Shown here one piece after another: positions 53,995-63,533 of a DNA stretch of 64,000 nucleotides. Under the pieces are notes generated by a model. It had not been told where the DNA came from, ran no database searches, and saw only the letters and a program-made list of their open reading frames with translations. The position numbers and the translations under genes were made by a program. Each line of letters starts with the position of its first letter. The first letter of the stretch is position 1. Source of the stretch: Bin94 sp965215535 (GTDB lineage: Bacteria; Gemmatimonadota; Gemmatimonadetes; Longimicrobiales; Gaopeijiaceae); assembly GCA_965215535.1 (NCBI GenBank), contig OZ244063.1:1922001-1986000 (forward strand), in the 5' to 3' direction.

Positions 53995-54230
53995 CACTGT
54001 GGAAAAGGTGTGGAAATCGGGGGAAAAGGCGGGCTTTTCCACAGTTCGGCGGGGGAGAATGTGGAAAACGTCTTCGAATCCCTCCGGATATCCACAGAGG
54101 GGCGACACCCTCGGATCGCTTGGCAGGGTGGGAAGATGCGCATCATTCCGCACACCTTTTTCCACCTTTCCACACTCCTTATGATGACTATCTTTAAGAT
54201 CTATATATACTCATCAGGGCTCGCCTGCAC
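53995..54230. other. oriC: Chromosomal origin of replication oriC
   Basis: The dnaA-dnaN gap has at least seven DnaA-box-like 9-mers close to TTATCCACA: minus-strand type TGTGGAAAA at 53998-54006, TGTGGAAAT at 54009-54017 and TGTGGAAAA at 54060-54068; plus-strand type TTTTCCACA at 54035-54043, ATATCCACA at 54088-54096, TTTTCCACC at 54158-54166 and CTTTCCACA at 54166-54174. Right after the last is an AT-rich run (about 54179-54211, with TTTAAGATC and TATATATAC), the probable unwinding element. The preferred box here seems to be TTTTCCACA. Coding strand flips at this point. Confidence 0.93.
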
Positions 54231-54285
54231 CGTATCCCGCCGGAGCCGAACTCTCTTACCCGCATCCCCGTGAGGCCTCTTCACG

Positions 54286-55389
54286 ATGAATCTCACAGTC
54301 ACCCGTCAGAATCTGCAGACTGCCCTTGCCGCCGTCGCCGCCAGCATTCCATCGAAAACGACCCTTCCCGTACTCTCCAATGTGCTTCTGGAGGCCGATG
54401 GCGAACATCTCTCAATCAGCGGCACCGATCTGGATGTCTCGATCCGGATCCGGGTCCCGGCCGAGATCGCGAGTGGAGGGGCAATTACCGCCCCGGGGCG
54501 CATGCTTCAGGAGATTGCCCGCGAGCTCCCCGACGAACCCGTCGGACTTGCCATCAAGGGCCGAACCCTGGAGATCAACTGCGGGTACAGCCACTTCACC
54601 CTCCACGCACTGGCCAGCGAGGAGTTTCCGAACTTCCCCGACGTCGGCTTTGATGATGCCTGGACGGTTGCAGCCACCTCCTTGCGCACCCTGATCCAGA
54701 GGTCGGCCTTTGCCGTCTCCACCGAAGACAGTCGGCCGATTCTCAAGGGCGTCTACTGGGAGCTGGGCGAGGATCGGATGACGATGGTGTCGACCAATGG
54801 CCACCGTCTGGCTCGCATGAGCACCGACCCATCCTCGGCAGGGGGTCAGACCACCAGCGTGATCGTTCCCCCTGCGGCGCTGATCCAGGTGGAGAAGATC
54901 TTCGATGGCGACGACGAAATTGCCGTGGCCCGCGCCGGGAACTATCTCGGCTTCCGGTCGCCCACCCGCGAGATCTACACCCGCCTGATCGATGGCAAGT
55001 ACCCGAACTATGAACAGGTCATTCCGCGCGACAACGACAAGGTGGCGGTGGTGGCGCGAGATGCGCTCGAGGCGGCGGTGCGCAGGATTGCAGTCGTTGC
55101 GCGGCGGCAGACGCATCGAATCAAGTTCAGCTTTGCACAGAACCGGGTCGTTCTCGATGCCAACACCCCCGATCTGGGCAACGCAACCGATGAGGTGCAG
55201 ATTGACTACGACCGCGAAGAGATCCAGATCGGCTTCAACGGATCGTACCTGGTCGAGATTCTGCGCAATATGCCGCAGGGCGACATTCGCATCAGCTTCA
55301 AGACCGCTGAACGCGCGACCACGCTGGAGCCCGCCGACCCCGACGAGCAGTATCTCTGCCTGATTATGCCGCTCAGGATCATGGACTGA
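54286..55389 (+). CDS. dnaN: DNA polymerase III beta subunit (sliding clamp)
   Basis: 367 residues, three clamp domains. N-terminal MNLTVTRQNLQTALAAVAAS, middle-domain SAFAVSTEDSRPILKG and TNGHRLARM, and the C-terminal peptide-binding end LEPADPDEQYLCLIMPLRIMD. Tethers polymerase to DNA. Its promoter is probably in the AT-rich end of oriC. It converges on pyrE, 60 bp between stops. Confidence 0.97.
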   Translation: MNLTVTRQNLQTALAAVAASIPSKTTLPVLSNVLLEADGEHLSISGTDLDVSIRIRVPAEIASGGAITAPGRMLQEIARELPDEPVGLAIKGRTLEINCGYSHFTLHALASEEFPNFPDVGFDDAWTVAATSLRTLIQRSAFAVSTEDSRPILKGVYWELGEDRMTMVSTNGHRLARMSTDPSSAGGQTTSVIVPPAALIQVEKIFDGDDEIAVARAGNYLGFRSPTREIYTRLIDGKYPNYEQVIPRDNDKVAVVARDALEAAVRRIAVVARRQTHRIKFSFAQNRVVLDANTPDLGNATDEVQIDYDREEIQIGFNGSYLVEILRNMPQGDIRISFKTAERATTLEPADPDEQYLCLIMPLRIMD

Positions 55390-55449
55390 GAGAGAGGCCA
55401 GCAGGAAGGGTTTGCGAGCTCCTGGCGGGCAAATCTTCTCCGGTCGGCG

Positions 55450-56007
55450 TCACGTCGCAGCCGGATTCAGGAGATCCCTGGCGGCAAAGGCCGCAGCGAA
55501 AGGCACTCCGGCCCGCGACAGACGCTCTGCTCCGCCCTCCTCGCGGTCCACGAGCACCAGCGCTCCAGTCACATGGCCCCCCGCATCCCGAATCACGCGA
55601 ATGGTCTCCAGCAGACTTCCCCCCGAGGTCATCGTGTCATCGACAACCACAACCCGCGCTCCTTCAACCGACGCCCCCTCGATTCGCTTTCCCGTGCCGT
55701 GTCCCTTGGGCTCGCGGCGGACCGAAAAGGCATCCATGGAGGCGCCAGCGCGCGTCGCATGGGCAGCGATGGCGTATGCGACCGGATCGGCCCCCATCGT
55801 CATGCCCCCAACCAGCTCTGCCTGCCAACCGGATTTCTCCAGTATCTTCCAGCATACGGTGCCGATCAGCAACTGACCCTCGCCCGACATCGTCGTGAGG
55901 CGAGCGTCGATGTAGTACTCTGAACGACGACCGCTGGCGAGCACGAAGTCGCCCCTGCGCACACTTCGCTGCGTCAGCAGCTCCCGGAGACGGACCATGG
56001 AAGACAT
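55450..56007 (-). CDS. pyrE: Orotate phosphoribosyltransferase
   Basis: 185 residues (ATG 55998 is an alternative start). PRPP-binding VVVVDDTMTSGGSLLETIR, the flexible-loop region RREPKGHGTGKRIEG, and YYIDARLTT near the N-terminus fit PyrE, which makes OMP from orotate. MTMGADPVAYAIAAH is the family's substrate strand. No other pyr gene nearby. Divergent from the lipoprotein gene. Confidence 0.93.
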   Translation of the reverse strand: MSSMVRLRELLTQRSVRRGDFVLASGRRSEYYIDARLTTMSGEGQLLIGTVCWKILEKSGWQAELVGGMTMGADPVAYAIAAHATRAGASMDAFSVRREPKGHGTGKRIEGASVEGARVVVVDDTMTSGGSLLETIRVIRDAGGHVTGALVLVDREEGGAERLSRAGVPFAAAFAARDLLNPAAT

Positions 56008-56113
56008 AACCCTGAAAAGGTATCGGCCCGGTCAATCCCGGGCTCGCCGCAGAGAGGGGATTCGCCGCGCATACGGGTGCAGATCGGCACCGACGGCCTG
56101 CGGACGTCTGGCG

Positions 56114-57097
56114 ATGCCCCGTCCCCGAAGCTGGATCGTCTGCGCGCTCGCGCTTCTGGCGGGTTGCGACGGAGCCGGTCCGACCCAACTCCGCTTCGGC
56201 CAGATGGGCGAGATTCACGTTGCCGTCGAAACCCCGCTGCATCTGGGGCAAGGGTCGCTTCACCAGGAAATTGTGTGGCGCTCCGACGGCTCCTGGACGA
56301 TTCAGGAGGAGATCCGCTACCGCGACGTCGCCGGCGAGACCGAGAGGCGATCCAATCCCGGGCTCCCGATCCGCTATCAGGCGAGCTACGCCTCCATTAT
56401 CCAGGTCATCAACGACAATCCCAACCTGCGTCTCCTCGATGTGGACAACCTCGAGGTGGTCTCCTGCGACCGGGGAGCCAGCCGCTTCACCCTCGAGGTG
56501 ATCGACAGCAACCGGAACCAGCGTCGGCTCTGGGCCCGCTGCGCCTTCGGTTCGCTTGCCTCGATGACAACCGCCGGGTCCGGGCCCGATGTCACCGCCG
56601 CGCGGGTGATCCAGGTCGGGCTGATCGTTCGCGACAATACGGTGGGAGAAAATTTCCGGTCGTCCTACATCGGCAGCCTTCCCTTCGCCACGCTCGACAA
56701 GGGCGTACAAACCTCCTGGCCCGGCGACGAGTCGATCGTCTTCCGGTCCGAATATCCCGACGACGAGGCCCGGACGCAGTCTCTCTGGTACGAGTTCTGG
56801 CAGAGTCATCGCAACGACCCCGGGACCGAGGTGCCGGAGGTGAATTGGGAGACCGAGATGGCGCTGGCCGGACTGATCGGCGAACGCCAGGAGGTCGGCG
56901 ATTCGGTCGAGATTCGCGGGATTGTTACCATTGCCTCGGGAACCAGGATCGAGATCTACGAGCGCATCCCGGGAGATTTCTGCGCGCCCGCGCGCCGCAT
57001 TGTGCGCCCCTACCACATTGTGGTTGCCCCAAAGGCGCTTGCACCGGTCTTCTTCGCGGAACTCAAGAGGGATTCGATTGCCTGCTCCGCCTCCTGA
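56114..57097 (+). CDS. Uncharacterised lipoprotein
   Basis: 327 residues from ATG 56114; RPRSWIVCALALLAGC gives a lipobox (Cys about 19). No family recognised. The mature part is beta-rich, with paired cysteines (VVSCDRG and ARCAFG) and LRLLDVDNLEVVSC, and a C-terminal IYERIPGDFCAPARRIVRP segment. Longer in-frame starts (55997) would overlap the pyrE 5' end. It precedes the histidine kinase by about 100 bp on the same strand, so a sensory link is possible but unproven. Confidence 0.6.
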   Translation: MPRPRSWIVCALALLAGCDGAGPTQLRFGQMGEIHVAVETPLHLGQGSLHQEIVWRSDGSWTIQEEIRYRDVAGETERRSNPGLPIRYQASYASIIQVINDNPNLRLLDVDNLEVVSCDRGASRFTLEVIDSNRNQRRLWARCAFGSLASMTTAGSGPDVTAARVIQVGLIVRDNTVGENFRSSYIGSLPFATLDKGVQTSWPGDESIVFRSEYPDDEARTQSLWYEFWQSHRNDPGTEVPEVNWETEMALAGLIGERQEVGDSVEIRGIVTIASGTRIEIYERIPGDFCAPARRIVRPYHIVVAPKALAPVFFAELKRDSIACSAS

Positions 57098-57199
57098 CAG
57101 GCCGGCCGCAGATCATGGAGAGTGGATACCGGGCGCGGCCAGGCGACGGGGCGGCGAAGTTCAGGGGCGGGCGAAGGAGCCTCGGAAGAGAGGTGACCG

Positions 57200-58717
57200 T
57201 TGAATCTTCGTAACCGTTTCACGGTCTTCTTTGTGGCCTTTGCGATCCTCGTCACGACGCTCGAGGGGATTCTGACCTGGAGCACCGCCCGACAGCACCT
57301 TGAGGAGGCGCTCGAGCACCGGCTTCTGGCTGTGGCGGGGGTGGCGGCCTCGCTCAACGACGATCTCCGCCTTGCGGACTATCTGCGCTTTTTGGCGCCC
57401 GGACAGGAGAGCGGCGAGGAGTGGCGCGAACTTCAGATCTCGCTTCAGGTTCTGGCCAATGAATTTGTGGACGATGCCGCCCTCTTCAGTTGGACCCCGG
57501 GCGAGTTCGTGGCCCACGCCATCGTCACTCGCGCCCCACCCGATTCGGTGGGAATCGGTCAGGAGCTGGGCTGGGTTCAACCCTACCTTCTCGAAGAAGT
57601 GCCCCGCGCCGATCGCGAAGGCGCGGCCGCGACCGAGGCGATCGAGGGACCCGATGGTCAGGTCTACATGTACGGAATCCTCCGGCTGGGAGACCGCAGC
57701 GTGCTGGAAGAGGGCGAGGAGGGCGAGAGCGGTGTCTTCCTGGGCGTTCGCATGCGCGCCGACCATCTGCAGCCGCTCAACACCCTTCGCTGGACGATCG
57801 TTGGCGTGTCGCTGGCCGCGACCGCCCTGGCCGCCCTGATCGCCTGGGCGCTGGCCGGGGGGATTGTCGCTCGCCTGCAGACGCTGAGCCGCGCCGCCCT
57901 GCACATTCAGCGCGGATGGATGGATCGTCCGGTCCGAATCGATGGCGACGACGAGCTTTCGCGCCTGGCTCGCGCCCTTGAGCGGATGCGCACGGGGATT
58001 CAGCGTCGCGACGAGCAGATGCGACTGATGCTCTCGCAGGTTGCGCACGAGATCCGCAATCCCCTGGGCGGACTGGAGCTCTTCTCGTCGGCGGCCATGG
58101 AGACCGACGATCCCGACGAGCGCCGCCGCATTCTGGGTCGGGTGCGACGAGAGGTTGTCAGCCTCAACAACATTATCAATGAATTTCTGAGCTTTGCGCG
58201 CCCGAGCCGGAGCAAGAGAGTGCCGCACGACATCCGGCAGCCGATTCGCGAGGCCTGCCAACTGGCCGAGGCGGAGCTGACAAAGGCCGGGGGCACCCTG
58301 CACGCCGACCTTCCCCGGAGCGAGCTCACAGCCGCGGCCGACCCCGAACAGGTCAAGCGCGCCGTGTTGAATCTTCTTCGCAATGCCGCCCAGGCCGGCG
58401 ACAATGTCTGGGTCTCGGCGCGTCCGCTGCAGAGCGAGATCCGGGTGATGGTGCGCGACGACGGCCCCGGAATTCCTGAAGAGATGCGCGAACGACTCTT
58501 TGAACCCTTTGTCGGCGACAAGGAGAAGGGTGCGGGGCTCGGGCTGGCGATTGTGCGGAAGCTGGTCGAAGCCAATGGCGGCCGGGTCGAGGTGCTGCCC
58601 TTTGCCCACAGTGCCGGTTCCGGGGGGAGCGGCGCGGAATTCCATCTATACTTCAAGGGTCCGGCGGAAGAGGGCGCGGCGTCAGAGGCGGAAGACCCCG
58701 GTGGAGGAGGAAGCTGA
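57200..58717 (+). CDS. Sensor histidine kinase with HAMP domain
   Basis: 505 residues from TTG 57200. Two membrane helices (about 8-25 and 200-222) bracket a periplasmic sensor domain of about 170 residues. Then a HAMP linker (LAGGIVARLQTLSRA), a HisKA domain with phospho-acceptor His283 in SQVAHEIRNPLGG, and an ATPase domain with N box NLLRNAAQAG, G1 DDGPGIPEEMRERLFEPF and GAGLGLAIVRKLV. Kinases of this NtrB/ZraS-like class pair with NtrC regulators; the regulator gene starts three bases later. Confidence 0.92.
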   Translation: MNLRNRFTVFFVAFAILVTTLEGILTWSTARQHLEEALEHRLLAVAGVAASLNDDLRLADYLRFLAPGQESGEEWRELQISLQVLANEFVDDAALFSWTPGEFVAHAIVTRAPPDSVGIGQELGWVQPYLLEEVPRADREGAAATEAIEGPDGQVYMYGILRLGDRSVLEEGEEGESGVFLGVRMRADHLQPLNTLRWTIVGVSLAATALAALIAWALAGGIVARLQTLSRAALHIQRGWMDRPVRIDGDDELSRLARALERMRTGIQRRDEQMRLMLSQVAHEIRNPLGGLELFSSAAMETDDPDERRRILGRVRREVVSLNNIINEFLSFARPSRSKRVPHDIRQPIREACQLAEAELTKAGGTLHADLPRSELTAAADPEQVKRAVLNLLRNAAQAGDNVWVSARPLQSEIRVMVRDDGPGIPEEMRERLFEPFVGDKEKGAGLGLAIVRKLVEANGGRVEVLPFAHSAGSGGSGAEFHLYFKGPAEEGAASEAEDPGGGGS

Positions 58718-58720
58718 GAG

Positions 58721-60136
58721 ATGGCCGAGAAACAACGCGTTCTGATTATCGACGATCACGATTCCATGCGCGAAGGACTTGAGCTGCTGTTGCGCCGGCG
58801 TGGGCATCGCACGCTGTCGGCCAGCGGTGGCCACGAAGGGCTCCAGCGGCTGGGCGAAGAGGGTGCGGATCTTGTCATTACCGATCTCAAGATGGCCCGG
58901 GTCGATGGCCTGAAGGTTCTGGCCGAGGTCAAGCGCGACTCGCCCGACACCGACGTGCTCGTCATTACCGCATATGGCACCGTCGAGAAGGCGGTGAAGG
59001 CAATGAAGCTCGGCGCGGCCGACTTTATCTCGAAACCCTTCTCGTCGGAGGAGTTCGCGATCAAGGTCGATCGCATTCTGCGCGAACGGAAGGCCCGCCG
59101 AGCCCTGCAACGCGAAAACCTGGCGCTGCGGGTGCAGAATACCTATCTGCGCAGCGAGGGCGACGAGGGCGTCGATGTTCCCTACGGCGAGATGGTGGGG
59201 AATTCGGAATCGATCCGGAAGGTCAAGCAGTTTGTGGCCCAGGTCGCGCGCTCCGACTCGACCGTCATGATCTATGGCGAATCGGGAACCGGCAAGGAGC
59301 TTGTTGCACGTGCCATTCATGCCCGGTCGGCTCGTCACAATGGACCCTTTATCCGGGTCAACTGCGGTGCCCTGGCCGAGGGAATCCTGGATTCGGAGCT
59401 CTTTGGACATGAGCGCGGTGCCTTTACCGGGGCCGAACGAAAGCGCCGGGGCCGCTTCGAGCTCGCCGATGGCGGAACGCTCTTCCTGGACGAGATCTCG
59501 ACCATTGCCGAACCCACCCAGGTCCGGTTGTTGCGGGTGCTTCAGGAGCGCGAGCTGGAGCGCGTCGGAGGCGAAGAGACAATTTCCGTCGATGTACGGA
59601 TTATTGCCGCCACCAACACCCCGGCCGAGGAGCTTCTGACAGGCACGGAGTTTCGCAACGACCTCTACTACCGCCTGCATGTTGTGCCTGTGGTGGTGCC
59701 TCCTCTGCGCGAACGCAAGGACGACATTCCCCTCCTCGCCGACCACTTTGTCCGGAAGCTCAGGAAGCGCACCCGTTCGGATGCAATCGGAGTTGCAGAG
59801 GGGGCGATGAAGCAGCTTGGAGATTATGACTGGCCGGGCAACGTTCGCGAACTCGAAAATGTGATCGAGCGCGCCCTGGTCCTGGCCGAGGGCACAACCC
59901 TCAACGAAGACGATCTGCCCTTCCTGGCCAGCGTTGGCGAAGGGAGCGGGGTTCCCCTCGGCGGCAATCTCGGCGATGGCATGGATCTGGCCCGCACCAT
60001 GGAGGGGATCGAGGAGCGTCTGGTTCGCAAGGCGCTGGAGCGCACCGGCGGAGTCAAGGCAGAGGCTGCGCGGCTGTTGGGCATCAAGAAGGGCACACTT
60101 CAGTACAAGATCGACAAGTACGGAATTGACGCATGA
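58721..60136 (+). CDS. NtrC-family sigma54-dependent response regulator
   Basis: 471 residues. Receiver domain with phospho-acceptor Asp55 in LVITDLKMARVDG; AAA+ domain with Walker A GESGTGKE (about 186-193), GAFTGA (about 233-238, which contacts sigma54), Walker B GGTLFLDEI; C-terminal Fis-type helix-turn-helix (GGVKAEAARLLGIKKGTLQYK). Activates sigma54 promoters when phosphorylated by the upstream kinase. Its stop overlaps the start of the next gene, so its targets may include this operon's own envelope genes. Confidence 0.94.
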   Translation: MAEKQRVLIIDDHDSMREGLELLLRRRGHRTLSASGGHEGLQRLGEEGADLVITDLKMARVDGLKVLAEVKRDSPDTDVLVITAYGTVEKAVKAMKLGAADFISKPFSSEEFAIKVDRILRERKARRALQRENLALRVQNTYLRSEGDEGVDVPYGEMVGNSESIRKVKQFVAQVARSDSTVMIYGESGTGKELVARAIHARSARHNGPFIRVNCGALAEGILDSELFGHERGAFTGAERKRRGRFELADGGTLFLDEISTIAEPTQVRLLRVLQERELERVGGEETISVDVRIIAATNTPAEELLTGTEFRNDLYYRLHVVPVVVPPLRERKDDIPLLADHFVRKLRKRTRSDAIGVAEGAMKQLGDYDWPGNVRELENVIERALVLAEGTTLNEDDLPFLASVGEGSGVPLGGNLGDGMDLARTMEGIEERLVRKALERTGGVKAEAARLLGIKKGTLQYKIDKYGIDA

Positions 60137-61026
60137 GGATTGTGCTCCTGGCGGCCGCCATTCTGGTGGCAATGGCCAATTCGGGCCGCCTGACGGGCCA
60201 GGAGCGTCCGAGCGACCCCTTCAGGCAAAGTGCGCAGGAGCGTCTGGGGGCGTACAACCTTGCCCTCGAGGAGTTGGAACAGGCACAACTGGCATTGCGG
60301 CAATTCAATGAAGAAACGTGGGAGCCGCTGAACGAACAGCATCAACTGGCGCACAATCGCGGCAATGATCGCGAAAAGGACCGGCTCATCGGAGAAATCC
60401 AGAATGAAACCCCGCGTCGCACGCGCTTGCAGGGTGCCGTTCGCGCCGCCGAGAGGGAGTGGGGGCTCGCCGCGCAGACGCTGATCAGTCATGCCGACAG
60501 CTACCTCGATCAGTTGAACATCGATATCCGCAACAGCTCTCTCGAGGATGGCAGCGAAGACCTGCTGCAACAGTTCGAGGAGTGGAACGCGATCCTGACC
60601 GAGGTCCAGATCCGCCTTGAGGAGAGTTCGCCCCTGATGGTGGAACCCCTGCCCGAGGCGCGGGCACTCGCCGACGATTCTCCTGCCGACCTCGAGGCCA
60701 AGGCAAGGCTGCTGGAGAGCCGCGCGGCCAGCGACAGCCTGCTTGCGGTTGGCCTGGAAGAGCAGATCACCACCGAGCGAAGGCGCTGGCAGCGCCAGTT
60801 GGCCTATGAGGACATGACCATTCGCAATCGCCATAACGAAACCCCGGTGGTCGGGGCCAGCGATGTTACGGGCGCCGCCGATTCCGTGGCCGTTGATCTG
60901 ACCCAGACCCCGGCCCAGCGGATTGAAAACTTGGAGAACCTTCGCGACGAATACATCGCGCGGGTCGGACAACTCCTGGAGCGCGCGCGCGCGTTGCGCC
61001 AGGAAGCGGAACGGAGAAGAGGATGA
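60133..61026 (+). CDS. Exported coiled-coil protein in the two-component operon
   Basis: 297 residues, ATG overlapping the regulator stop (ATGA). A signal peptide (RIVLLAAAILVAMANSG) is followed by an almost entirely helical, charged chain with long coiled-coil-like stretches (ALEELEQAQLALRQFNEE; LEAKARLLESRAA; NLRDEYIARVGQLLERARAL). No family recognised; likely periplasmic. Its end overlaps the next gene's start, so all four genes are translationally chained. Confidence 0.6.
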   Translation: MRIVLLAAAILVAMANSGRLTGQERPSDPFRQSAQERLGAYNLALEELEQAQLALRQFNEETWEPLNEQHQLAHNRGNDREKDRLIGEIQNETPRRTRLQGAVRAAEREWGLAAQTLISHADSYLDQLNIDIRNSSLEDGSEDLLQQFEEWNAILTEVQIRLEESSPLMVEPLPEARALADDSPADLEAKARLLESRAASDSLLAVGLEEQITTERRRWQRQLAYEDMTIRNRHNETPVVGASDVTGAADSVAVDLTQTPAQRIENLENLRDEYIARVGQLLERARALRQEAERRRG

Positions 61027-62177
61027 GACTCCACGCGAGGATCGGGGCCGGAATGCCGGCAGGATTCGGTGGAATGATTGTGGCTGTGTGTCTGCTTCTG
61101 TCCGGATCGGCGCGGCCGACCATGGCGCAGGTGCGGGTGGAGAATCTGACCACCAGCATGGGTGTGGCGACCGAGATGTACGGGAGCAGGGATTTTTCGG
61201 CGATCACCGTTCCCCAGATCGACTCCACCGAGAGCGCCCTGGCCGGGGTGGGACACATGGGCCTGCGGGGAAGCCTGATTGTGCAGACAGCGCTCGACTG
61301 CGACTTCGATGGCGGAATGCGACAATTTGTGACAAGCGGCTTCAGGCTTCGCAACTATGCCCCCCGCGAGCTCTCCGGGCGCATTCATTGTGATTATCGG
61401 TATCAGCTCGGAGAGGGCAGGCGGATCACCTTCCGGCCCACGGTCGATGTCCGCCATGTTGCAGATCGGCCCCCGCTGCCGATCTATCTTCCCCCCGGCT
61501 ATCGCTCGGGATCCGTTGTGATCGGGTACAATCATATGCTCGGGGCCAACATCGACCTTTACGGCCGGGTTCTGGGCGAAATCCGGGACTTTGCCAAGCC
61601 GGTTGCGCTGCCCGCACTCGATCTCCTGGATCGCGACGAGCTGTCGTTGCAGATGGGCGCCGTCAAGCGGTTTCCGAACCGGACGGATTCGTGGGATCGC
61701 ACCGAGGTTGAGCTCCTGGGCGCCTACCGCCGCCTCGCCTATCCCAAGCAGGGACTGGGTCTGCTGCGCCGCGACAATGTTCTTCAGCTTGCAGGCCGGG
61801 TCACCCTGTCGCGCCCCGAGATGCGGGGATTTCTGCTGACCATGGCGCTGAGCGGAATTCGCAGTCGCTCCAACTCGCGGCGCGTCGAGTACAATGCCGC
61901 CACCGTCGATGCCGAGATCCGCTTCGATCTTGGCGATGTCAACTTTGTGAATCTGGTCGGAAGCTGGAAGGCCAAGCGCTACACAACGCCGCAACAGGTG
62001 CTTGTGCCCGGCGAAGAGGCCGACAATGGAAGCCGGGTTGTGGCAGGAATCACGCGCGTTCTCGACAACGGGGTTCGGGCCGCGATCGAGGGCGGATGGT
62101 CGCGCGCCGAGACCATTGTAAGCGGCGCCTACTACGAGCGCTTTTCGCTTTCATTCAACCTGGCGGTGACACCCTGA
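61023..62177 (+). CDS. Probable outer-membrane beta-barrel protein
   Basis: 384 residues. A long signal region (hydrophobic GGMIVAVCLLLSGSA, cleavage near MAQV) precedes alternating amphipathic strands rich in aromatic and Arg residues (ITFRPTVDVRHV, GSVVIGYNHMLGANIDLYGRVLG, NLVGSWKAKRYTT), ending YYERFSLSFNLAVTP, typical of 12- to 16-stranded barrels. No family recognised. Fourth gene of the coupled kinase-regulator set, an arrangement in which the regulator may control its own envelope output. Confidence 0.6.
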   Translation: MRLHARIGAGMPAGFGGMIVAVCLLLSGSARPTMAQVRVENLTTSMGVATEMYGSRDFSAITVPQIDSTESALAGVGHMGLRGSLIVQTALDCDFDGGMRQFVTSGFRLRNYAPRELSGRIHCDYRYQLGEGRRITFRPTVDVRHVADRPPLPIYLPPGYRSGSVVIGYNHMLGANIDLYGRVLGEIRDFAKPVALPALDLLDRDELSLQMGAVKRFPNRTDSWDRTEVELLGAYRRLAYPKQGLGLLRRDNVLQLAGRVTLSRPEMRGFLLTMALSGIRSRSNSRRVEYNAATVDAEIRFDLGDVNFVNLVGSWKAKRYTTPQQVLVPGEEADNGSRVVAGITRVLDNGVRAAIEGGWSRAETIVSGAYYERFSLSFNLAVTP

Positions 62178-62277
62178 GGAGGCTTGTTGCGCCCCGGATG
62201 CCGGGATCGTTGCAAAACATTCTGCACAAAGGGCGCATATATGCACAGGCCGCACCCGTCCCCTGGAGACGGTTACG

Positions 62278-63522
62278 TCAAAGCGCCGCAGAGGGTGCGT
62301 GGGGCGAGGCCGACAGCGCCTCCAGAACCGAATCGATGCAGGCTTCGGTGTGGTCGGCATTGATCTGGAAGCGAATCGATTCGTCGCCCCGGGGCACAAC
62401 CGGAAAGGCCAGGCCCGTAGCGAGGACGCCGGCGGCGAAGAGGTCGTTCACCAGTGCGCGCGTCCGCCCGGTGTCGCGCACCATGATGGGCGTGATCGGG
62501 TGATCGCCGGCAATGATCTCGAAGCCGCGCGCGAGGAGGCCGCGCTCGAAGCGATGGGTGAGGGCGCGCAGATGACGCAGCCGGGTCCGGCCCTCGTCGC
62601 CGGTCAGAATTTCGAGTGATTTGCGTGCCGCTGCCGCCTCGCCGGCCGTAATCGGGTTGGAGTAGATGTAGAGCGGGGAGGATTCGCGCAAAAAACGGAT
62701 CAGCGGCCGGGTTGCCACAACATAGCCGCCATTCACCCCGAAGGCCTTGCCCAGGGTTCCGATCAGAATATCGCACGGCGGACTGTCACAATATTCCTCG
62801 GTGCCGCGCCCGCTTTCGCCAAAGGCACCCACCCCATGCGAGTCGTCAACCATAACCACAATATTTTCCGGGAAGTGGGGGTCGTGCCGGGCCGCAATCT
62901 TCATGATCTCGTCCACGGGCGCGTGATCGCCCCGCATGGAAAAGATTCCGTCGGTGACCACGATCATCCTCCTCGCCCGGCCGCGAGCTTCGCTCAACTG
63001 CTGGTCGAGCGCCGCCAGATCCAAATGCGGATAGATGGCCTTGCCTGCGGGCCGCGACATCCGAATGGCGTTGATAATGCAGTTGTGATTGAGCTCGTCG
63101 GAAAGAATAAAGGTGCCGGAATCGGTCAGCGAAGTCAGCGCGCTCACCACCGCCGCATAGGCCGACGAGAAGATCATTCCCTCTTCGCGACCATGGAATG
63201 CGGCCAGCCCCCGCTCCAGCTCTGTGTGCGGCGCATGCGTGCCGGCAATGAAGCGCACCGCCCCCGGCCCCACCCCCAGCGCCCGCACGGCCTTTTCTTC
63301 GGCGGCAATCACCTCGGGGTGAAGGCTCAGGCCCAGGTACGAGTTTGCATTCATGCGAATGAACGGCGTCTCGCCCATTCCCTCCAGCAGAAAGCGCGGC
63401 CCCCGGGCCGACGAGCCCGGCAGCACGGTGTGCACAACGGCTTCGGCGCCCTTTGCGGTTCCCTGGCGCTCCATTCCGGCAACCAGCTCCTCGACAACCG
63501 GCACCAGACGATCGGTCGGCAT
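62278..63522 (-). CDS. kbl: 2-Amino-3-ketobutyrate CoA ligase (glycine C-acetyltransferase)-like PLP enzyme
   Basis: 414 residues from ATG 63522. Alpha-oxoamine synthase family: NSYLGLSLHPEV, GTHAPHTELER, SDELNHNCIINAIRMSR, VTDGIFSMRGD, VDDSHGVGAFGE and the PLP lysine in GTLGKAFGVNGGY. The same family includes BioF and serine palmitoyltransferase; the adjacent epimerase-type threonine dehydrogenase (11 bp) favours Kbl, which cleaves 2-amino-3-oxobutyrate with CoA to glycine and acetyl-CoA. Confidence 0.85.
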   Translation of the reverse strand: MPTDRLVPVVEELVAGMERQGTAKGAEAVVHTVLPGSSARGPRFLLEGMGETPFIRMNANSYLGLSLHPEVIAAEEKAVRALGVGPGAVRFIAGTHAPHTELERGLAAFHGREEGMIFSSAYAAVVSALTSLTDSGTFILSDELNHNCIINAIRMSRPAGKAIYPHLDLAALDQQLSEARGRARRMIVVTDGIFSMRGDHAPVDEIMKIAARHDPHFPENIVVMVDDSHGVGAFGESGRGTEEYCDSPPCDILIGTLGKAFGVNGGYVVATRPLIRFLRESSPLYIYSNPITAGEAAAARKSLEILTGDEGRTRLRHLRALTHRFERGLLARGFEIIAGDHPITPIMVRDTGRTRALVNDLFAAGVLATGLAFPVVPRGDESIRFQINADHTEACIDSVLEALSASPHAPSAAL

Positions 63523-63533
63523 GATTGGATCCT

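Noticed and set aside
54069..54085. TTCGAATCCC resembling a tRNA T-loop
   Set aside because: No acceptor, D or anticodon stems around it; it lies between DnaA boxes.
55390..55449. CCAGCAGGA/TCCTGG hairpin between dnaN and pyrE as a shared terminator
   Set aside because: Arms mismatch and no T or A tract follows on either strand.
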